Numbered from the stretch's first letter, positions 9,024 to 17,697 are shown. The stretch: 64,000 nt of DNA from JANMES01 sp038329865 (GCA_038329865.1 JBBQNK010000025.1:4268-68267); one strand, 5' to 3'. Made by a program: numbers and translations. The notes: generated from the sequence alone by a model not told the origin.

Positions 9024-10589
9024 TCACTTCTTAATCGAATACACGCGAATTTCCGGATTCGTAAATGAGTACGTCGGGTGCTCCGCCTTGGATTGCCACA
9101 ACAATTTTCCTTCACGGAAGAGTTGCTGGTACCACTCCCGGCGCGATTGGAAACCATCTTCTTCGCCAGGCCCGCCTTGCGTGTAAGGAATCAGGTAGCG
9201 GTCATAATTCGAGTCGCACACCACGATGGTGTAGTTGCGATTCAGTCGTAGGTCCTCGAGCGATCCGTAATGCGGCGCGAAGGACATTCCGCCACCTCGT
9301 AAGGCGAGTTTAACGTCGGAATCTTCAAGCAGTGCGTAGGAGTCTTCGATCACGCGGGAGTAAGGGCGGAGGTGAGTCCGTGCCCATTCGCGCAGCCGGT
9401 AGCGGCTATCGTCGACGATCTGATGGTTGAAGTCGGCGCTACGTGCGCCCTGCGCCCAGCCGAACAGCGCGATCGCCAGAACCAGCGCCGGCCAGAAAAG
9501 GGCGCGGCGCTTTGCGAGTTGCAGAACCCACCGCGCCGCGCCAAGCCCGGCCAGGAAATGCGTGAGCACCACCACCGGCAGGCCGTAGCGGTGGAACGGG
9601 ATCGCGCCCATCGAGAGCGTCGCCAGGCAGATCAACGTGAAGACCAGCGATATAAGATCGCCCGTCCACCCGCGGCGGAGCGTGACGATCGCCAGCAGTA
9701 ACGCGACCGCGAACACTTTCACGTGCGGCTGGGTTTCCATTACGGCCACGTCGTAGATGAAGCGGCTCGGCCGCGGCAGCATCACGCCACTGTGTTCTGT
9801 CGTGCCGTGCTCGTATTCCCGGTTGAAACCGGCGAGGAATTTGTCCCAGTGTTCCAGTGCCCGGTGATTGATGGCGGCAGTCACACCCACGGCGAAGACG
9901 GCCATCAGAACCACCCGAATCGGCCACCAGTACCACCGCCGCCACGGCGCGAACACCACCGCCAGCAGCGCGCCCGCGATCGCCATCGCGCCGACGTACT
10001 TGCCCGAGACCGCCAGCGCCGCCCCCGCGCCGGCGAGCATCGGCCCGAGGAGTTGCCCGACGGCAGTCCGGCGATTCCACACCCACGCCATGCCCGCCAC
10101 CGTCACGCCGATCCCGCCGGCGAGCGAGGCGTCTTCCTTCATGTAATGCGCATAGATCAGCAGTGACGGGCACAACCCGGTCGCGAGCGAGCAGAGGATC
10201 ATCCCCGGCAGATCCGCCGCGAAGTAACCGGCCAGCGTGAAACCGACCACGCCGAGCGCTGCCATCACCGCCGATACTTCGCGGCCGGTGATGAGGATCG
10301 GCGTCTGCTCGTTCGGCACGTGCCGCCACTCGGCCGCCCACTGCGTGGCTTCGAGCATCAACAGCGGGTGATTGTAATTTCGATAATCGCGCTGCACCTG
10401 GTCGACTTTGCCGTCTTCGTCAGGATGGAACGAAATGCTGAAATCGTTGTGCAGCGTGTACATCCACACGCACGTGCAGAACACGGCCGAGCAGTACGCG
10501 AGCACGATGAGGCGCTTGAGCCAATGAAACCGCGACCACCGCGAACGCGGGCGGAAGTCAGGCTTTTCAATCGGCGGCGGTTCAATCAC
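9024..10589 (-). CDS. GT-C fold membrane glycosyltransferase, PMT/ArnT (GT39)-like
   Basis: This 521-residue integral membrane protein probably transfers a sugar from a lipid carrier on the outer face of the inner membrane. After the first membrane span comes SFHPDEDGKVDQ, the acidic loop-1 motif of GT-C enzymes, followed by about nine more hydrophobic segments and a ~110-residue soluble C-terminal domain. The start is GTG at 10589; no ATG lies nearby. The acceptor cannot be predicted. It is convergent with gatA and its upstream neighbour is comEC on the same strand, separated by a hairpin repeat. Family assignment rests on the motif and topology only. Confidence 0.7.
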   Translation of the reverse strand: MIEPPPIEKPDFRPRSRWSRFHWLKRLIVLAYCSAVFCTCVWMYTLHNDFSISFHPDEDGKVDQVQRDYRNYNHPLLMLEATQWAAEWRHVPNEQTPILITGREVSAVMAALGVVGFTLAGYFAADLPGMILCSLATGLCPSLLIYAHYMKEDASLAGGIGVTVAGMAWVWNRRTAVGQLLGPMLAGAGAALAVSGKYVGAMAIAGALLAVVFAPWRRWYWWPIRVVLMAVFAVGVTAAINHRALEHWDKFLAGFNREYEHGTTEHSGVMLPRPSRFIYDVAVMETQPHVKVFAVALLLAIVTLRRGWTGDLISLVFTLICLATLSMGAIPFHRYGLPVVVLTHFLAGLGAARWVLQLAKRRALFWPALVLAIALFGWAQGARSADFNHQIVDDSRYRLREWARTHLRPYSRVIEDSYALLEDSDVKLALRGGGMSFAPHYGSLEDLRLNRNYTIVVCDSNYDRYLIPYTQGGPGEEDGFQSRREWYQQLFREGKLLWQSKAEHPTYSFTNPEIRVYSIKK

Positions 10590-10685
10590 GGGACGGCTAT
10601 TGAAGCAGATTTGAGCGAGGTTGACGAGGGAACCGCGATGTTATTTGCTTAGTCGCGATTAGTGAATCGAATTCAGCTTTTCTCC

Positions 10686-10755
10686 TTTGTGGCATGGGCG
10701 GCCCGCCCATGGTTTTTGCAATTCCAAAACACGGGCGAGCCGCCCGTGCCACAAA
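10686..10755. repeat. GTGGCAYGGGCGG inverted repeat, copy 1
   Basis: Arms at 10686-10711 and 10730-10755 pair as a near-perfect 26-bp stem (one side reads CATGGGCGG, the other CACGGGCGAG). A second copy of the family lies at 49621-49690. It occupies the gap between comEC and the GT-C gene. Confidence 0.85.
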
Positions 10756-10760
10756 TTAAC

Positions 10761-13355
10761 TCACGGCGGCAGAATCGCCTTCACGTCTACGTGGCCGGCC
10801 TCGTCGATCGTCACCGTGATCGCGCCGCAGCGGTTGGTTCGGTAGAGCGGGCGGCCGTCGATGATTTTTTCGAACGTCTTTTGCTTGCCGGTGAGCGTGC
10901 GGTCGTTGCTGGAGAGAATCGCCTTCGGGTTCACCGCCCGCACGAAGGCGGCCGTCGTGCTTTCGCTGCTGCCGTGGTGCGGCGCGATCAAAATGTCGGC
11001 GCGGAGTTGCGCCGGGTCGGCCAGCAGCGCTTTCTCGGCCGGCTCTTGAATATCACCGGGGAAAAGAATGCTCACGCCGCCGTAGGTGACTTTCATCACC
11101 AGCGCGTCGTTGTTGCTGTCGAACTGCGAACCCTTGGGCGGCCAAAGCACGTCGAGCTGCACATCGCGGCCGATCGGCAGGCTGTCGCCGCGGCTTAAGT
11201 AGCGCGGCGGGCGGTCGATCTGGTCGAGCGATTTCAGCATCGCCTCGGCCGGCCCGTTGCCGACGGCGTGCAGGCGGAACCGCGGGCTGGTGAACACGTC
11301 GTGCACGTCGTACGCGCTCACCACATCGCTCACCGCGCTGATGTGATCGTAATCGCCGTGTGTGAGGAAGATGCTGTCGATCTCCCGTTGCCCGGCCGAC
11401 CGCAGGAACGGGCCGATGCACTTGCGGACCATGTCGGTCTGCGTCATCGAGCCGGCGTCGATCATGAACGTGCGATCGCTCGGCGTTTGAATGACGGCCG
11501 TCTGCCCCGCGCCGATCGCCAGCAGCGTGAGGCGCATCGAGTGCTGTGGCACGATCTGCGTCGCCCGCCCTGTCGCCAGCGGCAGAAAGATCGCGAGCAG
11601 GCAAAGGCCCGGCGGAAGAAACCGCAGCGCCAGTTGCCACTTCGGCCGGCGCGACGGAATCAAAAACACCGCCAGCCCGGCGTAGTACGCGAGCATCAAC
11701 CACACCGGCGGCGCCGGCAGCGGCACGTTGCTCTTCGGCAGCAGCGCGAGCCAGCCAACGAGGTGCCGCGTCCAAGCGATCGGCTGCGTCGCGATCCACG
11801 CCCACGCGCCCGCGCCGCTCGGCCAGGCCAGCGTGAGAATCACCTTCGCGAACCCGCCCATCAGCGCCAGCACCACCACGGGGCCGAGCACAATGCCCGC
11901 GGGAATCGCCCACGGATTCAGCTGGCCGAAGTGGTAGGCGATCAGCGGGATCGACACCAGCCACGCAACCAGCCCCGCGCCGAACGCCGTCGTCAGCCAG
12001 TGATCGGTCTTGCGACTGGCGCGAACCAGCAACGTCGGCTCGCGAAAATCCGGATCGAGATAATCGCCGCGCCATTGGCGGAACGATTCGATCGCCCTCC
12101 GCGTGAACAGGATCAGCCCCAGCACCGTGCCGAAGCCGAGCTGAAAGCGCGCGTTGAACAAGTCCATCGGGTGATAGACCAGCATCAAAATCGCCGCGAC
12201 TGCGAGGATCTGGATCGAGTCGATCCGCCGCCGCAGCAGCAGGCCGGCGGCGATCGCGAGGCTCATCACCACCGCGCGCATCACCGGCGGCGAAGGCATG
12301 GCGATCGAGCCGTACACGAGCACGAAGCTCGCCACGATCAGCAGCGTCCACCGCGGGGCGATCCGCAGCAGCCGGCAGAACAGCAGCATCAATCCGCTCA
12401 GCACGGCCACGTGCATTCCGCTGATCGAGAGGTGATGGCTCGTGCCGGTCTGCTTGAACTGGTCCTGCACGTCGCGCAGCTCGGGGTCGCTGTCGCCGAC
12501 GAGCAGGGCCCGCAGCAGCGCGTGATCGAGCGACCGTTCAGCCGGGAATCCCATCGCAAGCAACTGCCGCGTGCGCTCGCGAAGGCGAGCGAGTAGGCCG
12601 GGATCGGCGGCGGTCACGATTTCGATGTTCGCCGCCTGCTGGATTTGCAGGGACGCGAGGATTCGCTGGTCGCGATAATATTTCGACCAGTCGAATTGGC
12701 CGGGGTTCATTGCCGGGCCCGGCCGTTGCAGCAGGCCGAGCGCGCGAATCGTCTGACCGGCCGCCAGTCGCGGGTGTGGCTGGCTGATCTGCACAAGCAC
12801 CTGGCCTTCACACTTCTCCCAGCCGGCCCAGGTTTTGATCCGCGTCACGCTCGCCAGCGTCACTTGCTTCGGCGGAAGCGAGCGGTATTGGCCGAACGAA
12901 TTCGCCAGCACGCGCGGCGGTTGATCGATGTGCAGCTCGATCTGCGCCAATCGCGGCGTGTCGGTGGCGAAGTGCGCGACGTGATCGGCCGGGTAGTAAA
13001 ACGCGTCGACTTGCGCCAGCGTGATGCCCGCGAAGATCATCGCGACGAGCAGCGCCGCGCAACTCCGCCACGGCCGGCTTCGCGCGATGATCGCGACGAC
13101 GACGCATGCGATCGCCACGATCGCCCACGCGACCGGCATGAGCAATCGCACCCCGCCGCCTGCCCATTCCAGCGGCTGGAACGGAACGCGCGCGTGGATC
13201 GCGATCCCGATCATCAACCCCGCCGCCGCCAGCACCGCCGGGCGGCGCGCGATCCATTCTTTCGCCGCGATAGTCGCCGGGTCGATCAGCGCCGGCGCGT
13301 CCGCCGCCGGTTCCTCGGGTAGCACCTCGTCCAGATCGGTCCCCTCTTCCGACAT
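10761..13355 (-). CDS. comEC: ComEC/Rec2 DNA-uptake channel
   Basis: This 864-residue inner-membrane protein should carry single-stranded DNA into the cytoplasm during natural transformation. It has the N-terminal membrane pair and OB-like region, then the ComEC/Rec2 competence domain (TSHHLSISGMHVAVLSG plus many membrane spans), then a C-terminal metallo-beta-lactamase domain with THGDYDHISAV and SIFLTHGDYDH metal ligands and APHHGS. Full family length is present. There is no ribosome binding site, but TAGAGT lies 7 nt before the ATG with TTGAGA 18 bp further up, suggesting a leaderless transcript. The pilus genes in this window could supply the other half of a transformation apparatus; that is inference. 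Confidence 0.93.
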   Translation of the reverse strand: MSEEGTDLDEVLPEEPAADAPALIDPATIAAKEWIARRPAVLAAAGLMIGIAIHARVPFQPLEWAGGGVRLLMPVAWAIVAIACVVVAIIARSRPWRSCAALLVAMIFAGITLAQVDAFYYPADHVAHFATDTPRLAQIELHIDQPPRVLANSFGQYRSLPPKQVTLASVTRIKTWAGWEKCEGQVLVQISQPHPRLAAGQTIRALGLLQRPGPAMNPGQFDWSKYYRDQRILASLQIQQAANIEIVTAADPGLLARLRERTRQLLAMGFPAERSLDHALLRALLVGDSDPELRDVQDQFKQTGTSHHLSISGMHVAVLSGLMLLFCRLLRIAPRWTLLIVASFVLVYGSIAMPSPPVMRAVVMSLAIAAGLLLRRRIDSIQILAVAAILMLVYHPMDLFNARFQLGFGTVLGLILFTRRAIESFRQWRGDYLDPDFREPTLLVRASRKTDHWLTTAFGAGLVAWLVSIPLIAYHFGQLNPWAIPAGIVLGPVVVLALMGGFAKVILTLAWPSGAGAWAWIATQPIAWTRHLVGWLALLPKSNVPLPAPPVWLMLAYYAGLAVFLIPSRRPKWQLALRFLPPGLCLLAIFLPLATGRATQIVPQHSMRLTLLAIGAGQTAVIQTPSDRTFMIDAGSMTQTDMVRKCIGPFLRSAGQREIDSIFLTHGDYDHISAVSDVVSAYDVHDVFTSPRFRLHAVGNGPAEAMLKSLDQIDRPPRYLSRGDSLPIGRDVQLDVLWPPKGSQFDSNNDALVMKVTYGGVSILFPGDIQEPAEKALLADPAQLRADILIAPHHGSSESTTAAFVRAVNPKAILSSNDRTLTGKQKTFEKIIDGRPLYRTNRCGAITVTIDEAGHVDVKAILPP

Positions 13356-13362
13356 GGGATTG

Positions 13363-13392
13363 ACTCTATCGACCCCTCGCCTGCCGTCTCAA
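13363..13392 (-). promoter_or_regulatory. Candidate leaderless promoter of comEC
   Basis: On the minus strand TTGAGA (13392-13387), an 18-bp spacer and TAGAGT (13368-13363) are followed by only 7 nt before the comEC start codon. Transcription would start at or next to the A of ATG. Confidence 0.5.
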
Positions 13393-13433
13393 CTTCTCGG
13401 CGGTGCTGCGACATCCCCATCGCCTCGCCGGAC

Positions 13434-13510
13434 TGCATTTCGTAGCATGGGCTACCAGCCCATTTTTTTGCTCGGAGGACATGGGCTGGTTGCCCATGCT
13501 ACGAAATGCA
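13434..13510. repeat. GTAGCATGGGCTACCAGCCC inverted repeat, copy 1
   Basis: Arms of 30 bp (13434-13463 and 13481-13510) match with a single mismatch around a 17-nt loop. The same core appears inside rarA at 48632-48731, and a short relative lies at 22331-22349. Confidence 0.88.
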
Positions 13511-13614
13511 AATTAAGCGATGCCGCGATGCCAACACCATGACATTTCGGATCGCCGCCGTTCGCGGGTAAGATCCGATTGCGTGGTGGCCGGGGACGGT
13601 TACGCCCATCTTCC

Positions 13615-13704
13615 CACGCCGCTTCTGAGCGTACTCGCGAAGAGGCGGTTCGAGCGTCGACCGGACTAATCCGCCTCTTCGCGAGTACGCTCAGAAGCGG
13701 CGTG
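13615..13704. repeat. Perfect 34-bp inverted repeat upstream of the mscS-like gene
   Basis: Arms 13615-13648 and 13671-13704 are perfect reverse complements around a 22-nt loop. It ends 17 bp before the first possible start codon of the MscS gene. Confidence 0.92.
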
Positions 13705-13721
13705 ATCGAAATCGTACGACT

Positions 13722-14897
13722 TTGATTCGACCTGTCAGCACGGAGTTCAGCGGAGTTCAACGGAGTTCAATCGCCATGTTCGCCATGATTCTTGGAGTCA
13801 GCCTGTTCCTCGGCCAAGCCAGCCCGATGCAGGCATTGCTCGCCCAGCCCGAAGCGCCCGCCGCCACGCAACCGACCACGCAGCCGACGCAAATCATCGT
13901 CGTGCCGCCCGGCGCCACTCTCGTCGATTCACACGGCACACCGGGCCTGATGCAAAGCCTCACCGGCACGAAGCTCGGCCAGGTTTTCACCGGCGAGCGG
14001 CCGCTCACGCTCAGCGACGTTAAAAATCCCGCCTTCTGGATCGACAACATCCGCGATCTCGTCGTCACCGTGCTCGCGTTCATCCCGCGATTGCTCGGCA
14101 CGCTCATCTTCCTCTTCGTCTTCTGGCTGATCTATCGCGGCATACGCAAGATCGCCATGGGCAGCATGAAGAAAGGCGACGTCGATACCAGCATTCGCGA
14201 CATGCTCGGCACGCTCATCAAGTGGACGGTGATGGGCTTCGGCATCGTGATCGCCTGCAACCAGCTGGGCATTCCGATCGTGGCGATGTTGACCGGCGTT
14301 TCGATCATCGGCCTGGCGGTCGGTTTCGCGGCGCAGGAAACGCTCGCGAACTTCATCGCCGGCATCGTGATTTTTTTAGACAAGCCGTTCAAAGTCGGCG
14401 ACTGGATCGCGATCGATTCAGAGTTCGGCCAGGTGCGGCGGGTGACTTTCCGCTCCACCCGCGTGCTCACGCTCGATGGCGACATCATCGTCTTCCCCAA
14501 CACGCAGATGCTGAACCACAAGGTGGCCAACCACAGCACCAACCCGATGAACCGCGTGACCGTGCCAATCGGCATCGCGTACAAGGAGTCGATCGACAAC
14601 GCCCGTGAGGTGCTGCTCGTCGGGCCCAACAACGACCCGCGCATCTGCCGCACGCCCGCGCCCGAAGTCATCGTCCACGACTGCGGCGACAGCAGCATCA
14701 ACCTGCAACTCCGCTTCTGGATCGAAGACGAATCCATCGAACACCGCATCGGCTACGAAATGATGGAAAAATCCAAGAAGGCTTTGGATGCGGCCGGCAT
14801 TGAAATCCCGTTCCCGCACCTGCAGCTTTTCCTGGAAGACACCAAGGCATTAGGAAAACTCGCGAGCCGCGGCGACGACAAGCCGAAGGCGACGTGA
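13722..14897 (+). CDS. MscS-family small-conductance mechanosensitive channel
   Basis: The protein (391 residues from TTG 13722, or 373 from ATG 13776) should release solutes on osmotic down-shock or act as a related channel. It has an N-terminal export signal, a Thr/Gln-rich periplasmic stretch, then membrane spans ending in the MscS pore helix and beta domain: GVSIIGLAVGFAAQETLANFIAGIVIFLDKPFKVGDWI, RSTRVLTLDGDIIVFPNTQM. The TTG start gives a better charged signal-peptide n-region; the ATG start has GGAG 10 nt upstream. Three tandem CGGAGTTCA units (13741-13770) lie at this boundary. The gene is monocistronic between two repeat-filled gaps. Confidence 0.88.
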   Translation: MIRPVSTEFSGVQRSSIAMFAMILGVSLFLGQASPMQALLAQPEAPAATQPTTQPTQIIVVPPGATLVDSHGTPGLMQSLTGTKLGQVFTGERPLTLSDVKNPAFWIDNIRDLVVTVLAFIPRLLGTLIFLFVFWLIYRGIRKIAMGSMKKGDVDTSIRDMLGTLIKWTVMGFGIVIACNQLGIPIVAMLTGVSIIGLAVGFAAQETLANFIAGIVIFLDKPFKVGDWIAIDSEFGQVRRVTFRSTRVLTLDGDIIVFPNTQMLNHKVANHSTNPMNRVTVPIGIAYKESIDNAREVLLVGPNNDPRICRTPAPEVIVHDCGDSSINLQLRFWIEDESIEHRIGYEMMEKSKKALDAAGIEIPFPHLQLFLEDTKALGKLASRGDDKPKAT

Positions 14898-14920
14898 GGT
14901 TGCCGATTTCCTTTGCTCTT

Positions 14921-15143
14921 CGGTAGGACAGGCATTCCTGCCTGTCACGGACGACGCGCCTTCGGTGGCCACACCTTCTTGCTGATGTCGATGCAGCGTC
15001 CGCGCATTCGGTAGGACAGACATTCCTGTCTGTCACGGGCGGATGATCTCATTCGTCCGTACTCTTCTGATCGATCGACCGCGCATCGGCGGACGAATCG
15101 AGGCGTACCTCGCTTCGTGACAGACAGGAATGGCTGTCCTACC
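14921..15143. repeat. GGTAGGACAG-ATTCCTG-CTGTCAC composite element, copy 1
   Basis: Two direct copies of a palindromic core (14921-14948 and 15009-15038) and one inverted copy (15116-15143) enclose a sequence reading GAGGCGTACCTCGCTTCGTGAC. The same enclosed sequence occurs in the related element at 16985-17115. Confidence 0.82.
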
Positions 15144-15247
15144 AAAAGAAAAAGCATTCGAACGCGCACTCGCCGCGATTTTTCTCTTTCCGCCGACGTT
15201 CAAATTCACAACCCCCGGCCCGGCCGGTGCTTCGGCCGATTTCGATG

Positions 15248-15307
15248 GGTCCGGAAAGGGACGAAATGGTACGGAAAGGTACAAAAAGGTACGGAAAGGT
15301 ACGGTCA
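15248..15307. repeat. 10-bp tandem repeat (GGTACGGAAA), six units
   Basis: Six consecutive 10-bp units vary around GGTACGGAAA (second unit GGGACGAAAT, fourth GGTACAAAAA). The period equals about one turn of DNA. No gene covers it with confidence. Confidence 0.8.
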
Positions 15308-15689
15308 CTTCGCACGGGGAATTCACTTGTCAAAGAACAACGCCCCGATGCCGTGACGCGGGCCATCGAAGATGGCCGTTTTTCCGCCAAGCTGCGCGAC
15401 ACGTCCGAACTAACCGGCCATCTCCGCCGGCCCGCGTCACGAAAGCCGTCGACGTCGCTTGCGCGAAATCGCACCACTATCTATACGTCGGCCGACCAAA
15501 AAAGTCGGCCAAAATCTGCGATTTTTCGGCCGATTTTTCACATTTTTACAATCCCCGGCCGGGCCGGGAGTTGGGCCGTCGGGCCGTCACCGGAATTCCT
15601 TCGCCGACTCATTTTTCTTTGCAAGCTCGCCCGTTCGTGATGAAATGGCGCGTCGAACAAAGAGACGCAATCTTTGTCACGATCCGAAA

Positions 15690-15968
15690 ATGAAAGACCC
15701 GATTCCAAAACTCGATTACGCGCTACCGCAACGTGCGAACATCGCTTCGCCCGTGCTGTTTGGCGTGTTCGGAATATTGATCGGCCTGTTCGGCGGACAG
15801 ATGCTGGTGATGGGATGTACGGGAATTTATTTTACGAGACAGCATCCGAACTTTGTCACGTATCAGAGCGACATGACGGATGCCGTCATCTTTCTGGTAC
15901 TGGGTTTATTCTGTGAAGGGATTGCCATTCGTTGGTGCATAGGCGTGTTCCGAAGGAGGGCCGGCTGA
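15690..15968 (+). CDS. Small two-span membrane protein, unknown function
   Basis: The 92-residue product begins MKDPIPKLDYALPQRANIASP, followed by two hydrophobic segments (about residues 23-50 and 64-85) and a short basic tail RRRAG. The frame is open further upstream, but that part crosses GC-rich repeats and lacks coding character, so ATG 15690 was chosen. There is no clear ribosome binding site. I recognise no family. The following gene is a broken immunity-like gene 31 bp away on the same strand. Confidence 0.5.
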   Translation: MKDPIPKLDYALPQRANIASPVLFGVFGILIGLFGGQMLVMGCTGIYFTRQHPNFVTYQSDMTDAVIFLVLGLFCEGIAIRWCIGVFRRRAG

Positions 15969-15999
15969 TTGCACATGCTACAGACGTTAATTTTCAACC

Positions 16000-16406
16000 A
16001 TGGCCTCGCCAATTCACCACATGTCGATCGTTCGCTATTACCGTGACGGCCGGCCATGGGATGACGAGCGAATCAAGTCGCCCGCGTGGGCTGACGTCGA
16101 GACAGCCATTCGTCGAATGGACAACTATTGTTTTCACTGGGTCTCGCTCAGCACGACCGGCGACGACCCGGATGAGAGTTCATTCAATGTGATGGGGGGG
16201 CGGGGCGCTAGGCACTGTTCCATATGATGGGCGATTGGCAATACGAGGATCCCGCCGGCAGTGATGCGGAAGCCCGACTTTGGGACGGCGACCAAGGTTA
16301 TTACTGTAAAGAAATGAACATTCTCACGGACATCGAGAAAGTTCTGCGAATTACGAAAGAATACTATGCGACGGGTTCCTATAAGAACCTTGATGAAGTT
16401 AAATAG
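16000..16406 (+). pseudogene. Imm1-like immunity protein, frameshifted
   Basis: Two overlapping frames together read like one Imm1-family immunity protein. The first (from 16000 or 16021) gives MSIVRYYRDGRPWDDE, a WADVETAIRRMDNY helix and VSLSTTGDDPDESSFNVMGGRGA. The second continues with ALFHMMGDWQYEDP, DGDQGYYCKEMNI and the terminal TDIEKVLRITKEYYATGSY helix typical of Imm1. The switch lies at 16209-16212 (CTAG). A missing base there gives a TGA at 16225 in the first frame; in the second frame TAG blocks readthrough. Imm1 proteins normally neutralise a contact-dependent toxin, but no toxin gene is adjacent. A sequencing error is possible. Confidence 0.55.
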
Positions 16407-16473
16407 TCCCACTATCGGGGAACAATGAAAACTTCACATCATGTTTGACCAGTAACGCTCAGTAACAACTATC

Positions 16474-16965
16474 ATGCAACTCTCCCAAACCTATCCCTCC
16501 CCAACCGCCCGCCGCGCTGCCGAGGCGGAGCGGATCATGAATCAATACGGCCCCGAGGCGTTTCGTGAGATCATGGAAATGCTCGAGCGGAATTTCCTCG
16601 TGCTGCACAACCGCGCACAGGTGCTGCTGGGGTTGTGCGGCATTATCATTTCGACGACGGGATTTTCCGGCCGAAACATCGCCGGCAGTAGTTTGACGGG
16701 GCAAATCCTCATCATCATCGGCGTGGCGATGGTGCTGATTTCCGCGGCGGTGGTCTGCTGGAGCGTGCTGCACCTGCGGTGGCTCACCATGACGCCCGGC
16801 GACGACCTGCGGCAATGGCTGACCGCCAGCCTCGCGTACCGCGATTACAAAACCACGTGCTACCGGATCGCGCTGTTCATCATGATGACCGGCCTGACAG
16901 CGTACGTGGCGGCGATCGTGCTGATGCTCCTTAACCCGAACGCACCGACGATCCCGGCGCGGTGA
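16474..16965 (+). CDS. Three-span membrane protein, unknown function
   Basis: The 163-residue product has an N-terminal amphipathic region (ERIMNQYGPEAFREIMEMLERN), then three membrane helices at about residues 48-66, 75-100 and 130-152, with a short Pro-rich tail. The arrangement of a helical lead followed by NRAQVLLGLCGIIIS faintly recalls small membrane effectors, but the resemblance is too weak to name a family. ATG 16537, preceded by a GGAG-like sequence, is an alternative start giving 142 residues. Confidence 0.6.
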   Translation: MQLSQTYPSPTARRAAEAERIMNQYGPEAFREIMEMLERNFLVLHNRAQVLLGLCGIIISTTGFSGRNIAGSSLTGQILIIIGVAMVLISAAVVCWSVLHLRWLTMTPGDDLRQWLTASLAYRDYKTTCYRIALFIMMTGLTAYVAAIVLMLLNPNAPTIPAR

Positions 16966-16984
16966 ACGTATTGCTTGCATTGAT

Positions 16985-17115
16985 TTCGGTGGCACAGACA
17001 TTCCTGTCTGTGACGAAGCGAGGTACGCCTCGATTCGTGACCTTCGGCGGGAAGCAAATTCACGGGTGGACGAGTACATCCGCCCGTCACAGACACGAAT
17101 GTCTGTGCCACCGAA
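16985..17115. repeat. GGTGGCACAGACATTCCTG inverted element, copy 2
   Basis: Arms of 31 bp (16985-17015 and 17085-17115) pair with one mismatch. The interior shares GAAGCGAGGTACGCCTCGATTCGTGA with the element at 14921-15143 in the opposite orientation. Confidence 0.87.
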
Positions 17116-17183
17116 TGCATAGGCACCGGTCATCGGGACGGGTCGATAATTCTTCTCCACTTCGTTTTCGTTACGATGCACGC

Positions 17184-17510
17184 ATGACCGATCTTGAGGC
17201 ATCCCCGCAACCGCGGTCTGTTACGGCCCAGCGGCCGCTGGTGGTTCTGATGATGCTTTACCTTGCCTACATCGGCGCGTTTTATGGCGGGCTCATACCG
17301 ATTCCGCTGGGTAATCCTGAAACGGACCCGGCGACGCTTCGCCCGGTCAATCTCGTCCTCGCGCTCGATGCGTTCACGCTCGCCCTTTGTGTTTGGGCTC
17401 TTTTTCCCTGGCGCGGAAGGGTCTGGACTTATCTGGCCTTTCTCCGGCTCTCTCTTCTTAGGGCCGGCATTGCCATTGCGTGGCGGCTGATAGAACCGGC
17501 TCGCTTGTGA
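17184..17510 (+). CDS. Small membrane protein, unknown function
   Basis: The 108-residue product begins MTDLEASPQPRSVTAQRP and has three hydrophobic segments (about 22-40, 56-74 and 80-100). No family is recognised. ATG 17184 is chosen because the longer frame would run through the inverted element at 16985-17115. No ribosome binding site precedes it, but TACGAT ends 6 nt before the ATG, a possible -10 box for a leaderless transcript. Confidence 0.5.
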   Translation: MTDLEASPQPRSVTAQRPLVVLMMLYLAYIGAFYGGLIPIPLGNPETDPATLRPVNLVLALDAFTLALCVWALFPWRGRVWTYLAFLRLSLLRAGIAIAWRLIEPARL

Positions 17511-17551
17511 GCATCCCGCGTATGGAATGACGTCCGGCGGAGGGTTCAATC

Positions 17552-17674
17552 GTGGCGATGAAGAAACTGAAGCCAAAAGCCGCAAAGAAACCTGCGAAGC
17601 CCAAGGCTTCCACGCCGCCGCCGGGTGAGTGGCCGCGATCAAAACGGCCGAAGATTTTTCGGCGGACTTGGTAG
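17552..17674 (+). CDS. 40-residue lysine/proline-rich basic peptide
   Basis: GTG 17552 is preceded by GGAGGG (17539-17544) with 7-nt spacing, a strong ribosome binding site. The product starts VAMKKLKPKAAKKPAKPK, continues with STPPPGEWPRSKRP and ends KIFRRTW. The Lys-Pro-Ala repeats resemble the disordered tails of bacterial nucleic-acid-binding proteins, but no domain is present. The stop is 23 bp before the GyrI-like gene, which has its own binding site, so the two are probably co-transcribed. ATG 17558 is an alternative start. Confidence 0.5.
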   Translation: MAMKKLKPKAAKKPAKPKASTPPPGEWPRSKRPKIFRRTW

Positions 17675-17697
17675 AATGCGGGCGGGAGGAAATAGTC

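Larger units (their letters stand above)
14898..15689. other. Repeat-rich interval without a supportable gene
   Basis: It contains the GGTAGGACAG element (14921-15143), a 10-bp tandem repeat (15248-15307), a small terminator-like hairpin at 15361-15384 (GGCCATC/GATGGCC then five T), and GGCCGGGCC-rich stretches near 15210 and 15555. Open frames here are short, compositionally odd, and cross the repeats, so none is called. Confidence 0.6.

Noticed and set aside
11268..12596. Long plus-strand open frame opposite comEC
   Set aside because: Extreme Arg/Pro/His content and no domain; the minus-strand frame encodes intact ComEC.
15130..15693. Overlapping 112-187 residue frames in the repeat region
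   Set aside because: They cross palindromic and 10-bp repeats, have no ribosome binding site and no domain; compositional quirks explain them.
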